NCBI RefSeq assembly: GCF_020711235.1
Contig: NZ_JAJFAV010000006.1
Location: 62,001-126,000 of the forward strand
Origin: Hymenobacter sp. 15J16-1T3B
GTDB lineage: Bacteria; Bacteroidota; Bacteroidia; Cytophagales; Hymenobacteraceae
Direction of reading: 5' to 3'
DNA: 64,000 nt
The position numbers and the translations under genes are program-made. The notes under the pieces were generated by a model that worked only from the letters and a program-made list of their open reading frames with translations, ran no database searches and was not told where the DNA came from. Within the stretch, counting starts at the first letter, position 1. Every line of letters starts with the position of its first letter. This document shows positions 25,843 to 36,079 of this stretch, piece by piece.

Positions 25843-27135
25843 ATGAGCCAAAACATCATTGACGAAGTGCGGAGTTATTTCTCCGATGGCGTAGTGCAAC
25901 AAACCAGCACGGCGCTGGGCGAAGACAGCAGCCGCATCCGTTCGGCGCTGATGGGGCTTGCGCCTCTGGTGTTGGGCGGCGTGCTGCGCCGCGCCGAGCA
26001 GCCCGGCGGTTCGGCGGAGGTGTTTGACATGGCGCAGCAGGCTCATTCCAGTGGCCTGCTCGACCAAGTAGGCAACCTACTCACCGGTGACGGCGGCGGG
26101 TGGGCCAGCCGCGGCACCGAGTTTTTGCGCTCATCCCTGGGCGCCCAGTACCAGCCCGCTACCGAGACCATTGCCACCGGCAGCGGCGCCAACAGCGGCA
26201 TCGTGAGCCGGCTGGCTGGCGTGGCGGTGCCCGTGGTGCTGGGGCTGCTCGGCCGGCACGCAGCGCAAAACAACCTCGACGCCAGTGGCCTGAGCAGCTG
26301 GCTGACTTCGCAGCGCGCCTCGATCCTTGGGGCCCTGCCGTTCGGCCTGGGCAGCTTGCTCGGGGGCGTAGGCGGAGCCGCCAGCGTCGCTGGCGCCGTG
26401 CGCGACACCGGCTACGCCGCCCGCAGCGTAGCCACCGAAACCGCCCCCGCCGCGGTGCGCGCCAGCCGCCCGTGGTGGCCCTGGTTGCTCTTGCTGCTGC
26501 TCGGGGCCGGCCTGCTCTACTACCTGTTCGGGCGCAACCGAGCAGAAGAACCCACCACCGCGACGACCACCACTACCGTGGACACGACCACGACGGCGGC
26601 CGCGCCGGTGCCGGCGGCTCCCACCGGCCGCTACGACGAGGCCACCGGCAACTACATCTACGACACCGGCGCCAACACCGACGTGAAGCTGCCCGACGGC
26701 ACGGTGCTCCAGGTGGGCAGCAACTCGACGGAAGCCCGCTTGTTCAATTTCCTGAACGACGCCAGCCAGACCGTGAGCGACGACAAAACCCAGGGCTGGA
26801 TGAGTCTTGACCGGGTGTATTTCGACACCGGCAAGGCCACGCTCACGGCGGCGTCGCAGCAGCAGCTGCAAAACATTGCCGCCATACTGAAGGCCTTCCC
26901 GAACGCGGCCATCAAGCTCGGCGGCTACACCGACAACCAAGGCCGTGCCGACGCCAACTTGACCCTGAGCGCCGACCGGGCCAACGCCGCCCGCAAGGCC
27001 GTCATGACCAACGGCATCGACGCGGGCCGCGTAGCTGCCGAGGGCTACGGGCAGGAGCACCCGCTGGCCTCCAACGACACGCCCGAAGGCCGCGCGCAAA
27101 ACCGTCGGGTCGACGTGCGCGTGACGAAAAAGTAA
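25843..27135 (+). CDS. DUF937 - TM - OmpA-like protein, copy 2
   Basis: A 430-residue paralogue of the preceding protein with the same order: DUF937 domain (MSQNIIDEVRSYFSDGVVQQ at the start, VAVPVVLGLLGRHAAQNNLD), membrane helix at about 209-231 (WWPWLLLLLLGAGLLYYLFG), Thr-rich linker, the block GRYDEATGNYIYDTG, and the OmpA domain with VYFDTGKATLTAAS and NRRVDVRVTKK. The start at 25843 aligns with copy 1. The block and OmpA domains are closely similar, while the DUF937 parts and linkers have diverged, pointing to an older tandem duplication. The copies may form hetero-oligomers; this is inference. Confidence 0.9.
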   Translation: MSQNIIDEVRSYFSDGVVQQTSTALGEDSSRIRSALMGLAPLVLGGVLRRAEQPGGSAEVFDMAQQAHSSGLLDQVGNLLTGDGGGWASRGTEFLRSSLGAQYQPATETIATGSGANSGIVSRLAGVAVPVVLGLLGRHAAQNNLDASGLSSWLTSQRASILGALPFGLGSLLGGVGGAASVAGAVRDTGYAARSVATETAPAAVRASRPWWPWLLLLLLGAGLLYYLFGRNRAEEPTTATTTTTVDTTTTAAAPVPAAPTGRYDEATGNYIYDTGANTDVKLPDGTVLQVGSNSTEARLFNFLNDASQTVSDDKTQGWMSLDRVYFDTGKATLTAASQQQLQNIAAILKAFPNAAIKLGGYTDNQGRADANLTLSADRANAARKAVMTNGIDAGRVAAEGYGQEHPLASNDTPEGRAQNRRVDVRVTKK

Positions 27136-27169
27136 CCGTCCGCGGTCTGCTACGATAACTCACTTCAAA

Positions 27170-27206
27170 CAGCGCCTGCCGGAGTACAGCTCTCCGGCAG
27201 GCGCTG
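27170..27206 (+). terminator. hairpin after the OmpA-like pair
   Basis: A 15-base perfect stem (CAGCGCCTGCCGGAG and its inverse) with a 7-base loop. Only a weak T tract (CCTTT) follows, so it may be a processing stem as well as a terminator. Confidence 0.65.
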
Positions 27207-27251
27207 TCGCCTTTCTGGCGTGCGGCTATGCCTAGCTGATTTAAAGACGGT

Positions 27252-27259
27252 TATCTTCC
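27252..27259 (+). promoter_or_regulatory. -7-like element TATCTTCC
   Basis: Matches the TAnnTT core and lies four bases before the amidohydrolase ATG at 27264, so a transcript from it would be leaderless. Confidence 0.35.
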
Positions 27260-27263
27260 TGGC

Positions 27264-28907
27264 ATGAAGATGCTTCTCACTGTGTCGACCTGGGTGCTGG
27301 CGGGGCAGGTAGCCGCGGCCCAAACCCCGGCGCCCGACATCATCCTGACGGGCGGCAAGGTCTTCACCGCCGACGCCCGGCAGCCCTACGCCGAGGCCGT
27401 GGCCGTGCGCGGGGAGCGGGTGGTAGCCGTGGGCACCACCGCGGCCATCAGCCGGCTGGCCGGACCGCGCACCCGGCGCATCGAGTTGCGGGGGCGCACC
27501 GTGGTGCCGGGCTTCAACGACGCCCACGACCACCTGCCGCACACCGTGCCCACCGGCCGGCACTTCGCCTTTCCGGCCGCGCCGCTGGTGCCGGGGCCCG
27601 GGCCGCAGCAAGTGCTCGATACCCTGGCTCGGCTGGTGCAGCGCACGCCGGCCGGTACCTGGTTGCAGGGCGACATCGGCTTGCTGGCGCTAACGGACCC
27701 TGCGTTTCGGCGCGCGGCGCTGGACCGCGTCGCGCCCGAACACCCGGTCATGCTCAAACCACCGTGGGGCCACGGCAATATTCTCAACTCGAAGGCCCTG
27801 CAGCTGCTCGGCATCCCGGACGATGCCCCCGACCCGGTGGGCGGCCGTTACGAGCGGCTGCCGGGCACCCAGCGGCTCAGCGGTCTGCTCTCCGAGTACG
27901 CCGACTGGAACGCTCGCCGGCAGTGGCACGCCACCCTGCCCGACGCCGACTGGGCGCGGGAACTGCAGCAGTACGGCGCCGAAGCATTGGCGCTGGGCAT
28001 TACCAGCGTACAGGACATGGCCGGCGAGCTGCCGCCCGCTCAGATGCTGCGGGTGGTGCAAGCCGCCAAACTACCCCTGCGGCACCGCATCATGCCGCTG
28101 CCCATGACCACCGCGGCCGGCATCCGCTACGAGGAGTGGAGCGGCGTGAGCCCGCAGCCGGCGTCGCTAACCCGGGTAACGGGCCGCAAGTACATCCTGG
28201 ACGCTACGCCCCTGGAAGGCGGCGCGCTGATGCGCAAGCCCTACCCGGGCCGGCCGGGCTGGTACGGTCGCCTGAACTTTCCCCTCGACACCGTGCGGCG
28301 GATGCTGCGCCGGGCCCTGACCGGCCCCGAGCCGCTGATGCTGCACGTGTCGGGCGACAGCACGGCCAAGCTGGTGCTGACGCTGATGAGCGAGCTGGCC
28401 GACGACGCCACCTGGCGGCGCAAGCGGGTGCGCTTCGAGCACGGCGACGGGCTGGCGGCCGATTTGCAGCCGCGGGCCAAGGCGCTGGGCATCGTGGTGG
28501 TGCAGAATCCCTCGCACTTTATCAACCCGGCCCTGAGCGGCGCGCCCAACGGTATTGCCTTTGTGCCGCCGTTTCGCTCGCTGCTGGCGGCCGGCATCCC
28601 CTTTGCCCTGGGCTCCGACGGGCCGATGAATCCGTTTCTGAACATCATGTTCGCCACCACCCTGGCCGACCCCAAGGAGGCGTTGACCCGGGAGCAGGCC
28701 GTGACGGCCTACACCGCCGGCTCGGCCTACGCCGAGTTTGCCGAGCAGGACAAAGGCACCCTTGCGCCCGGCAAGCTAGCCGACCTGGCGGTGCTGTCCC
28801 AGGATATTTTCACCGTGCCCGCGCCTGCCCTACCCGGCACCGTCAGCGAGCTGACCATGGTGGGTGGGAAGGTGGTATACGAAACCAAGGCCACCGGCAA
28901 ACACTGA
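27264..28907 (+). CDS. secreted amidohydrolase, YtcJ-like
   Basis: A 547-residue metal-dependent hydrolase of the amidohydrolase 3 group. Residues 1-20 are a signal peptide (ending AAAQT), so it acts in the periplasm or beyond. The composite beta-sandwich starts with IILTGGKVFTADARQPYAEA, and the metal-binding HxH is in PGFNDAHDHLPH (about 86-92). Later motifs are LMLHVSGDST, VRFEHGDGL, VVQNPSHF and ALGSDGPMNPF, which carry the further His and Asp ligands. The substrate class (amide, ester or deaminated ring) cannot be told. A second ATG at 27270 would still leave a signal peptide. It ends in a strong bidirectional terminator against nuoN. Confidence 0.88.
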   Translation: MKMLLTVSTWVLAGQVAAAQTPAPDIILTGGKVFTADARQPYAEAVAVRGERVVAVGTTAAISRLAGPRTRRIELRGRTVVPGFNDAHDHLPHTVPTGRHFAFPAAPLVPGPGPQQVLDTLARLVQRTPAGTWLQGDIGLLALTDPAFRRAALDRVAPEHPVMLKPPWGHGNILNSKALQLLGIPDDAPDPVGGRYERLPGTQRLSGLLSEYADWNARRQWHATLPDADWARELQQYGAEALALGITSVQDMAGELPPAQMLRVVQAAKLPLRHRIMPLPMTTAAGIRYEEWSGVSPQPASLTRVTGRKYILDATPLEGGALMRKPYPGRPGWYGRLNFPLDTVRRMLRRALTGPEPLMLHVSGDSTAKLVLTLMSELADDATWRRKRVRFEHGDGLAADLQPRAKALGIVVVQNPSHFINPALSGAPNGIAFVPPFRSLLAAGIPFALGSDGPMNPFLNIMFATTLADPKEALTREQAVTAYTAGSAYAEFAEQDKGTLAPGKLADLAVLSQDIFTVPAPALPGTVSELTMVGGKVVYETKATGKH

Positions 28908-28925
28908 CGTTCGGGCAAGGCCCAG

Positions 28926-28963
28926 AAACAACAAGAGCGGCCCGAGAGCCGCTCTTGTTGTTT
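28926..28963. terminator. bidirectional terminator between amidohydrolase and nuoN
   Basis: A perfect 16-base stem (AAACAACAAGAGCGGC and its inverse) with a 6-base loop; T runs on both sides serve both strands. Confidence 0.88.
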
Positions 28964-28976
28964 AATCGGAATGCTG

Positions 28977-30419
28977 TTACTGCTGCGCGTTCAGCACGCC
29001 GTCGAGCAGGCCGGGCAGCACACCCAGCAGCACCGTCAGGCCCATCAGCACCACCAGCACGGCCGATTGCAGCAGCGTCACGGGCACCGGGGCTTCGGCG
29101 CCTTCTTCGGCCGGCTTCATGTACATGGCAATGATGGGGCGCAGGTAGTAGTAGATACCGATGGCCGACATCACCACGGCAAACACGATCAGGCCGATGT
29201 AGTGTTCTTGGGCGGCGGCGTTGAACAGCTGGAACTTGCCGAAGAAGCCCGCCGTCAGCGGAATGCCGGCCAACGACAGCATGGAAATGGTCATGGCCAG
29301 GGCCAGCAGCGGGTTGGTGCGGGCCAGGCCGTTGAGGCCGTCGTAATCTTCGCGCTGGCGCTGGTTGTATACCAGCTGCAGCACGCCGAAGGCGGCCACC
29401 GTGGCCAGCGAGTAAGCCAGCGAGTAGAAGAAAATGGCCGAGGCCGACAGCGCGCCGGTGCGCAGGGCCACCAGGGCCAGCAGCAGGTAGCCCGCGTGCG
29501 AGATGCTGGAGTAGGCCAGCATGCGCTTGGCGCTTTTCTGAGCTACCGCGCCCACGTTGCCGATGAGCAGGGTCAGCACAAGCATGGTGGTGAGCGTGGG
29601 CAGCCAGAACGGAATGGTGTCGCCACCGAAGGCCACCACCAGCAGCTTGAAGAAGCCCGCCACGCCGGCCGTTTTCACCACCGTGCTCATGAAGCCGGTG
29701 AAAACCGTCGGGGCGCCTTCGTACACGTCGGGCGTCCAGAAGTGGAAGGGCGCGGCCGAAATCTTGAAGCCGATGCCGATGAGCATGAGCAGGATGCCGA
29801 TGTACATCATCGGGGTCAGCGTGGCGTCGGCGGCGGGTAGGGCGCGGATGGCGGTGCCCATCTGCGTCAGGTCGAAGGTGCCGGTGGCGCCGTAGAGCAG
29901 GGCCACGCCGAACAGCAGGATGCCGGTGGCGAAGGAGCCCATCAGAAAGTACTTCAGGGCCGCTTCGTTGGAGCGCAGGTTGCTCTTATCCGAGCCGGCC
30001 AGCACGTACATGGCAATGCTGAGCGTCTCGATGCCGAGGAACAGGATCAGGATGTTGGTGTAGCTCACCATCATGATGGCGCCCACCAGCGAAAACAGGA
30101 TGATGCTGTAGAATTCGGCCAGATTGGGGTTGTCGTCCTGCACGAACTTTTGCGAGAAGGGCAGCAGCAGCAGGGCCGTCAGCACGATGACGCCGGTGAA
30201 GACGCGGGCGTACTGGTCGAACTGCAGCATGCTGCGTAGGTAATCGACGCGGGCCCACTCGGCTATGGCCGCCGAGCTGTTGTCGACGTCGAAGATGTTG
30301 ATGGCCAGCACGGCGGCCAGCACCAGCATCACCGCCGGCAGAATGGCGCGGTTGGAGCGCAGGAAGCCCAGGAACAGATTGGCCAGCCCGGAAACGGAAA
30401 GCAGAATAATCGAGAGCAT
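28977..30419 (-). CDS. nuoN: NADH-quinone oxidoreductase subunit N
   Basis: A 480-residue antiporter-like membrane subunit of complex I with about 14 helices; it forms one of the proton channels. Typical are the Glu in LFLGIETLSIAMYVL, the Lys in EAALKYFLMGSF and the half-channel segment FKISAAPFHFWTPDVYEGAP. Length is usual (470-490). It is the last gene of the nuoKLMN unit, 12 bases after nuoM, and ends at a bidirectional terminator. Confidence 0.97.
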   Translation of the reverse strand: MLSIILLSVSGLANLFLGFLRSNRAILPAVMLVLAAVLAINIFDVDNSSAAIAEWARVDYLRSMLQFDQYARVFTGVIVLTALLLLPFSQKFVQDDNPNLAEFYSIILFSLVGAIMMVSYTNILILFLGIETLSIAMYVLAGSDKSNLRSNEAALKYFLMGSFATGILLFGVALLYGATGTFDLTQMGTAIRALPAADATLTPMMYIGILLMLIGIGFKISAAPFHFWTPDVYEGAPTVFTGFMSTVVKTAGVAGFFKLLVVAFGGDTIPFWLPTLTTMLVLTLLIGNVGAVAQKSAKRMLAYSSISHAGYLLLALVALRTGALSASAIFFYSLAYSLATVAAFGVLQLVYNQRQREDYDGLNGLARTNPLLALAMTISMLSLAGIPLTAGFFGKFQLFNAAAQEHYIGLIVFAVVMSAIGIYYYLRPIIAMYMKPAEEGAEAPVPVTLLQSAVLVVLMGLTVLLGVLPGLLDGVLNAQQ

Positions 30420-30431
30420 GGGGCGGGAGGC

Positions 30432-31892
30432 TTAGCGGTTGATGAGCACCAGCAGCTTGTTCACGGCCGGCTCCGAAATGTGCATGAACGTGCCCGGGAA
30501 CAGCCCGATCCAGAACACCATCACGACCAGCGGCACCAGCACGGCCAGCTCGGCGCCCGTCAGGTCGCGGATGACGGCGCTGAACGAGGAATCCGGGCCC
30601 AGCATCACGCGCTGGAACATACGCAGCAGGTACACCGCGCCGAACACGATGGTCAGGCCCGCTACGGCGCCCAGCCAGGGGTTGAACTGGTACACGCCCA
30701 TCAGCAGCAGGAACTCGCCCACGAAGCCGTTGGTGAGCGGCAGGGCCACGGTGCCGAGCAGAATCACGAGGAAGGTCACCGACAGCAGCGGCGTGGCGCG
30801 CGTCAGGCCGCCCAGCTCCGGAATCTGCCGGGTGCCGGTGCGCCGCTCAATGATGTCGGCAATGAAGAACATGCCGACCACGTTCACGCCGTGGGCCAGC
30901 ATCTGAATCACGGTGCCCTGCAGGCCCACGGCCGTCAGCGAGAACATGCCGGCAATCATCAGGCCCACGTGGGACAGCGAGGAAAAGGCAATCAGGCGCT
31001 TCATGTCGCGCTGGCGGATGGCAATGAGGGCGCCGTAGATGACGCCGATAACGGCCAGCACCATAATCAGCCCCACCCAGCGGCTCACGCCCAAGGGCAC
31101 GACGGGCATCAGCCAGCGCAGCGTGCCGTAGATACCCATCTTGAGCATGATGCCCGAGAGCAGCATGGTGGCCGGGGCCGGGGCTTCGGCGTAGGTGTCG
31201 GGCTGCCAAGAGTGCAGCGGAAACAGCGGCATCTTGATGGCAAAAGCCGCGAAGATGAGCAGGAACACCCAGGACTGCTCCTCGGTGCTCAGGTTCAGGT
31301 TGTAGAACGCGGAGAGGTCGGAGCTGCGGGCGGCGCCGGTGGCCCCGGTCATGTAGTACAGGTACACGAAGCCGGCCAGCATCAGCAGCGAGCCGACCAC
31401 GGTGTAGATGAAGAACTTCAGCGTGACTTGCACGCGCCGCTCCCCGCCCCACACGCCGGCCAGGAAGTAAATCGGAATCAGGGCCACTTCCCAGAAGAAG
31501 TAGAACACGAAGGCGTCGAGGGCCACGAACACCCCGATCAGGCCGCTCTGCATGAACAGCACCAGGGCGTAGAACACCGAGGGGTTTTCGTACTCGTGGC
31601 GAAACGAGGCCAGCAGAATCAGCGGCACCAGAAAGGCCGTGAGCAGCACCAGCAGCAGGCTCAGCCCATCCATCCCGATGTGGAAATGGATGCCGGCCGA
31701 GGCCAGCCAAGCGTAGTCCAGCTCGAAGTGCGGCAGGGAGTAGTCAGTCTGGAACTGGAAGGCCGCGTAAATGGCCAGCACCAGCTCGACCAGCGAAGCA
31801 CCAAAGGCCAGCGCCCGCGCCGCGGAACCGCGCACGAAGTGCAGCAGCAGGGCGGCGGCCACGGGCCAGATAAGCAGAAGGGCAGTCAGCAT
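30432..31892 (-). CDS. nuoM: NADH-quinone oxidoreductase subunit M
   Basis: A 486-residue antiporter-like membrane subunit of complex I. The Glu-containing FFWEVALIPIYFLAGVWGG, the Lys in VTLKFFIYTVVGSLLML, and KMPLFPLHSWQPDTYAEAP are diagnostic for NuoM, as is LIAFSSLSHVGLM. It pumps protons in the membrane arm. It is separated from nuoL by 120 bases that carry a strong hairpin and is nearly contiguous with nuoN. No defect seen. Confidence 0.97.
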   Translation of the reverse strand: MLTALLLIWPVAAALLLHFVRGSAARALAFGASLVELVLAIYAAFQFQTDYSLPHFELDYAWLASAGIHFHIGMDGLSLLLVLLTAFLVPLILLASFRHEYENPSVFYALVLFMQSGLIGVFVALDAFVFYFFWEVALIPIYFLAGVWGGERRVQVTLKFFIYTVVGSLLMLAGFVYLYYMTGATGAARSSDLSAFYNLNLSTEEQSWVFLLIFAAFAIKMPLFPLHSWQPDTYAEAPAPATMLLSGIMLKMGIYGTLRWLMPVVPLGVSRWVGLIMVLAVIGVIYGALIAIRQRDMKRLIAFSSLSHVGLMIAGMFSLTAVGLQGTVIQMLAHGVNVVGMFFIADIIERRTGTRQIPELGGLTRATPLLSVTFLVILLGTVALPLTNGFVGEFLLLMGVYQFNPWLGAVAGLTIVFGAVYLLRMFQRVMLGPDSSFSAVIRDLTGAELAVLVPLVVMVFWIGLFPGTFMHISEPAVNKLLVLINR

Positions 31893-31974
31893 TTTGTCTC
31901 AGAAAGCGGCGGCGCGGCGTAAGCTCGTGGCACCACTGGGTTTAGGCTGCAAGTATCTTCTCGGGGTAAAACGA

Positions 31975-32008
31975 CGTGGTGCTCCGACGTTGGGGTCGGG
32001 GCACCACG
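31975..32008. terminator. intra-operon hairpin between nuoL and nuoM
   Basis: Arms CGTGGTGC and CCGAC (31975-31988, one mismatch pair) match their inverse at 31995-32008 around a 6-base loop. On the minus strand TCGTTTTACC follows, so it could end part of the transcripts after nuoL or act as an mRNA-stabilising 3' stem. Confidence 0.65.
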
Positions 32009-32012
32009 CGTT

Positions 32013-33962
<1,950 letters not shown>

Positions 33963-33969
33963 TAGTGTA

Positions 33970-34049
33970 AGGTGCTAATGTGATGATAATGTGCTGATAT
34001 GCTACTATGGAATGCAGTGCCGCTTAGTGCATTAGCACCTCAGCACATT
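33970..34049. repeat. interleaved inverted repeats between nuoK and nuoL
   Basis: AGGTGCTAATG (33970-33980) is perfectly inverted at 34030-34040, and AATGTGCTGA (33988-33997) at 34040-34049. The order A-B-A'-B' cannot fold as nested hairpins; it would give a pseudoknot or two alternative stems in the nuoK-nuoL mRNA. Confidence 0.7.
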
Positions 34050-34073
34050 TCCACAGTGGCACATGCAACGCCA

Positions 34074-34406
34074 CTACCACTTGAGCCTGTCGAGCAGGTT
34101 GACGTCGGTGTTCTGAATGTTGCGGTAGATCATCACGATAATGCCCAGGCCCACGGCAACTTCCGCGGCGGCTACGGCCATGATGAAAAACACGAAGACC
34201 TGCCCATTCGGATCGGCGCGGTAGGCCGAAAATGCCGCGAGCAGGACGTTGACGGCGTTGAGCATCAGCTCCACGCACATGAAAATGATGATGGCATTGC
34301 GCCGCGTGAGCACGCCCAACACGCCAATGCTGAACAGAGCAGCGGCGAAGAAGACGTAGTGTTGGAGCGGAACGGTGCGAATGACTTCCGGTATCGTCGA
34401 TTCCAT
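34074..34406 (-). CDS. nuoK: NADH-quinone oxidoreductase subunit K
   Basis: A 110-residue membrane subunit of complex I with three helices. The two buried Glu of the family are in FMCVELMLNAVNVLL and AAAEVAVGLGIIV. Length is usual (100-110). It is the first gene of the separate nuoKLMN unit: upstream lies an exact TACCTTTG box at 34463-34470 and then a fold-back repeat, the ECF sigma gene and the cupin gene, instead of nuoJ. Confidence 0.97.
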   Translation of the reverse strand: MESTIPEVIRTVPLQHYVFFAAALFSIGVLGVLTRRNAIIIFMCVELMLNAVNVLLAAFSAYRADPNGQVFVFFIMAVAAAEVAVGLGIIVMIYRNIQNTDVNLLDRLKW

Positions 34407-34462
34407 TCAGGACGGGGTAACGGCGGAAAAAAGCCCACAACATACTGGGGCCAATTAGCGGG

Positions 34463-34470
34463 CAAAGGTA
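34463..34470 (-). promoter_or_regulatory. -7 element TACCTTTG of the nuoKLMN unit
   Basis: Exact TAnnTTTG on the minus strand, 57 bases before the nuoK start. It supports a separate transcript for nuoK-N. Confidence 0.55.
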
Positions 34471-34603
34471 GCCCGAAACTTGGGAAAACCACGCGGAAAA
34501 CTGGCCTTATTGTCCGGCTGCCGCCCCGTCTTGCCTATGGCAAATGCGCAAACAAGCGTTCGGCTAGCAGTCGGCGCAAACGGCTGCCCCGGCTCACCCC
34601 GCC

Positions 34604-34786
34604 GTCATTGCAGGGAGCGGCCGAAGCAATCTTTCCTCACGCGGCTTGCCTGCTCTACAGGCACAGATGCGAAACGCTGCTGCCCGAAACTTGCGTTGGC
34701 AAGCTCAGGCCGTGTTTTCGGGTCGTAAGCAGTGTGCCGGCATTGCTACTAAAGGAAGGATTGCTTCGGCTGCGCCTCGCAATGAC
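34604..34786. repeat. 183-bp fold-back repeat in the nuoK/sigma spacer
   Basis: The outer 34 bases (left arm begins GTCATTGCAGGGAGCGG) recur in inverse at 34753-34786 with about six differences. The interior contains smaller hairpins such as GCCTG-ctcta-CAGGC. It fills most of the 487-base stretch between nuoK and the sigma gene (34407-34893), in which I see no gene. Confidence 0.8.
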
Positions 34787-34860
34787 AGCCAGTGCTGATG
34801 GCCGCACCGGCCAAAGTGTGCCTTGACCACCTTCCCAAAAATTTTCTATTCCGGGTAAAG

Positions 34861-34868
34861 TAATTTTC
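34861..34868 (+). promoter_or_regulatory. -7-like element TAATTTTC
   Basis: One base off TAnnTTTG, 26 bases before the sigma-factor ATG at 34894, in a locally AT-rich stretch. Confidence 0.3.
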
Positions 34869-34893
34869 CGGCGCCTGCGTCCTCCCTAGCAGA

Positions 34894-35496
34894 ATGGAAC
34901 AGGCCTTGACCATACTTCCCACCAGCGCGGCCATGACCGAGCAAAACGACCGGCTGCAGCAGGCCGTGCGCGAGCAGCGCGGCAAGCTGCTCTCGTTCAT
35001 CCGCCGCCGCATCCCCGACGAGGACGATGCCGAAGACGTACTGCAGGACGTCTTCTACGAGCTGGTGCAAACCTACCGCCTCGTCAAGCCCGTGGAGCAG
35101 ATGGCCGCCTGGCTGTTCCGCGTGGCTCGCAACAAGATCATCGACCGGTACCGCCGCCCCAAAACCGCCTCCCTGGAGGACGCGGCCGCCTACCACTCCG
35201 CCGCCGATTCCGACGAGCCCCTGCTGCTGGCCGACATCCTGCCCGCCCCGGACGACTCCACCGAAACGGCCATGGCCCGCGAAACCATCATGGAAGCCAT
35301 CCTGGATGCATTGGAGGAGCTACCCGCCGCTCAGCGTGAGGTGTTCGTCTGGCACGAGTTCGAGGGCAAGACCTTCAAGCAGATGGCCGAGGAAACCGGT
35401 GTGCCGCTCAAAACCCTGATTTCGCGCAAACACTACGCCGTGCAGCAACTGCGCGTGAAGCTGCAAGCCTTGTACGACGACCTTTTTCTGGATTAG
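34894..35496 (+). CDS. ECF-type RNA polymerase sigma factor
   Basis: A 200-residue sigma-70 family factor with regions 2 and 4 only. Region 2 (about 28-98) has DEDDAEDVLQDVFYELVQTY and WLFRVARNKIIDRYRR; region 4 (about 140-195) has LPAAQREVFVWHEFEGKTFK and a helix-turn-helix GVPLKTLISRKHYAV. An acidic linker joins them. Such factors redirect RNA polymerase in response to envelope or other stress. No classical anti-sigma gene is adjacent; the next gene, 128 bases downstream, encodes a small membrane protein that could play this role. A later ATG at 34933 is possible. The gene sits, in opposite direction, between the two halves of the nuo cluster. Confidence 0.92.
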   Translation: MEQALTILPTSAAMTEQNDRLQQAVREQRGKLLSFIRRRIPDEDDAEDVLQDVFYELVQTYRLVKPVEQMAAWLFRVARNKIIDRYRRPKTASLEDAAAYHSAADSDEPLLLADILPAPDDSTETAMARETIMEAILDALEELPAAQREVFVWHEFEGKTFKQMAEETGVPLKTLISRKHYAVQQLRVKLQALYDDLFLD

Positions 35497-35624
35497 GAAT
35501 GCATGTGGGCGAAATGTGAGCAAGGTGTTCGATTAATCGGCACAACCTGATTTTCCACATTTTCACATTACCCACATTCCTGCACCTTCCCCTTCATTTC
35601 CCACACTCGCACATTCACTTCATC

Positions 35625-36005
35625 ATGGACCGCAAATTCTGGTTTCTCCGCGGCCTGCGCATCATACTCGCCGTTGCTTTTTTCGTCGCCCTGGCCGGCT
35701 TCGTGGTCATGTCGCTCTGGAATTGGCTAATGCCCTACCTGTTCCACTTGCCCACGGTTTCCTTTGCCCAGGCCTTGGGCCTGTTTATCCTCAGCAAGCT
35801 GCTGCTCGGCGGCTTCCGCGGCGGCCCCGGCGCCGCTTGGAAGGCCAAAGCCCAGCAGCACTGGCGCCAGAAAATGGCCAGCCGCATGCAAGGCATGAGT
35901 GAGGAAGAGCGGGAGAAGTTCCGCCAACGGATGCGCAACTGCGGCCCCTGGGGCCGCATGGCCGAAGCGCGCCAAGCGGCGCCGCCTACCGCCACTGCCG
36001 ACTAA
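35625..36005 (+). CDS. small two-helix membrane protein downstream of the ECF sigma gene
   Basis: A 126-residue protein that I do not recognise. Two hydrophobic segments lie at about 11-33 (LRIILAVAFFVALAGFVVM) and 48-62 (ALGLFILSKLLLGGF). They are followed by a basic, helical cytoplasmic tail with KAKAQQHWRQKMASRMQGM and SEEEREKFRQRMRNCGPWGR. No anti-sigma zinc-finger or FecR pattern is seen, yet its position after a sigma gene suggests a regulatory or stress link. The intergenic DNA before it repeats the word CACATT several times. Its stop codon lies inside a 52-base perfect hairpin. Confidence 0.75.
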   Translation: MDRKFWFLRGLRIILAVAFFVALAGFVVMSLWNWLMPYLFHLPTVSFAQALGLFILSKLLLGGFRGGPGAAWKAKAQQHWRQKMASRMQGMSEEEREKFRQRMRNCGPWGRMAEARQAAPPTATAD

Positions 36006-36052
36006 ACGCCAACGCGGCCCCCAAGCAATTGGGGGCCGCGTTGGCGTTTAGT
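36001..36052. terminator. perfect 24-bp hairpin with GCAA loop
   Basis: Arm 36001-36024 (ACTAAACGCCAACGCGGCCC...) is perfectly inverted at 36029-36052 around the loop GCAA, a GNRA-type tetraloop. The TAA stop of the preceding gene is inside the left arm. It separates convergent genes, but neither side has a T run, so it is unusual as an intrinsic terminator. Confidence 0.75.
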
Positions 36053-36079
36053 CGGGTGCGCAGCCGCTACGGGCAGCCC

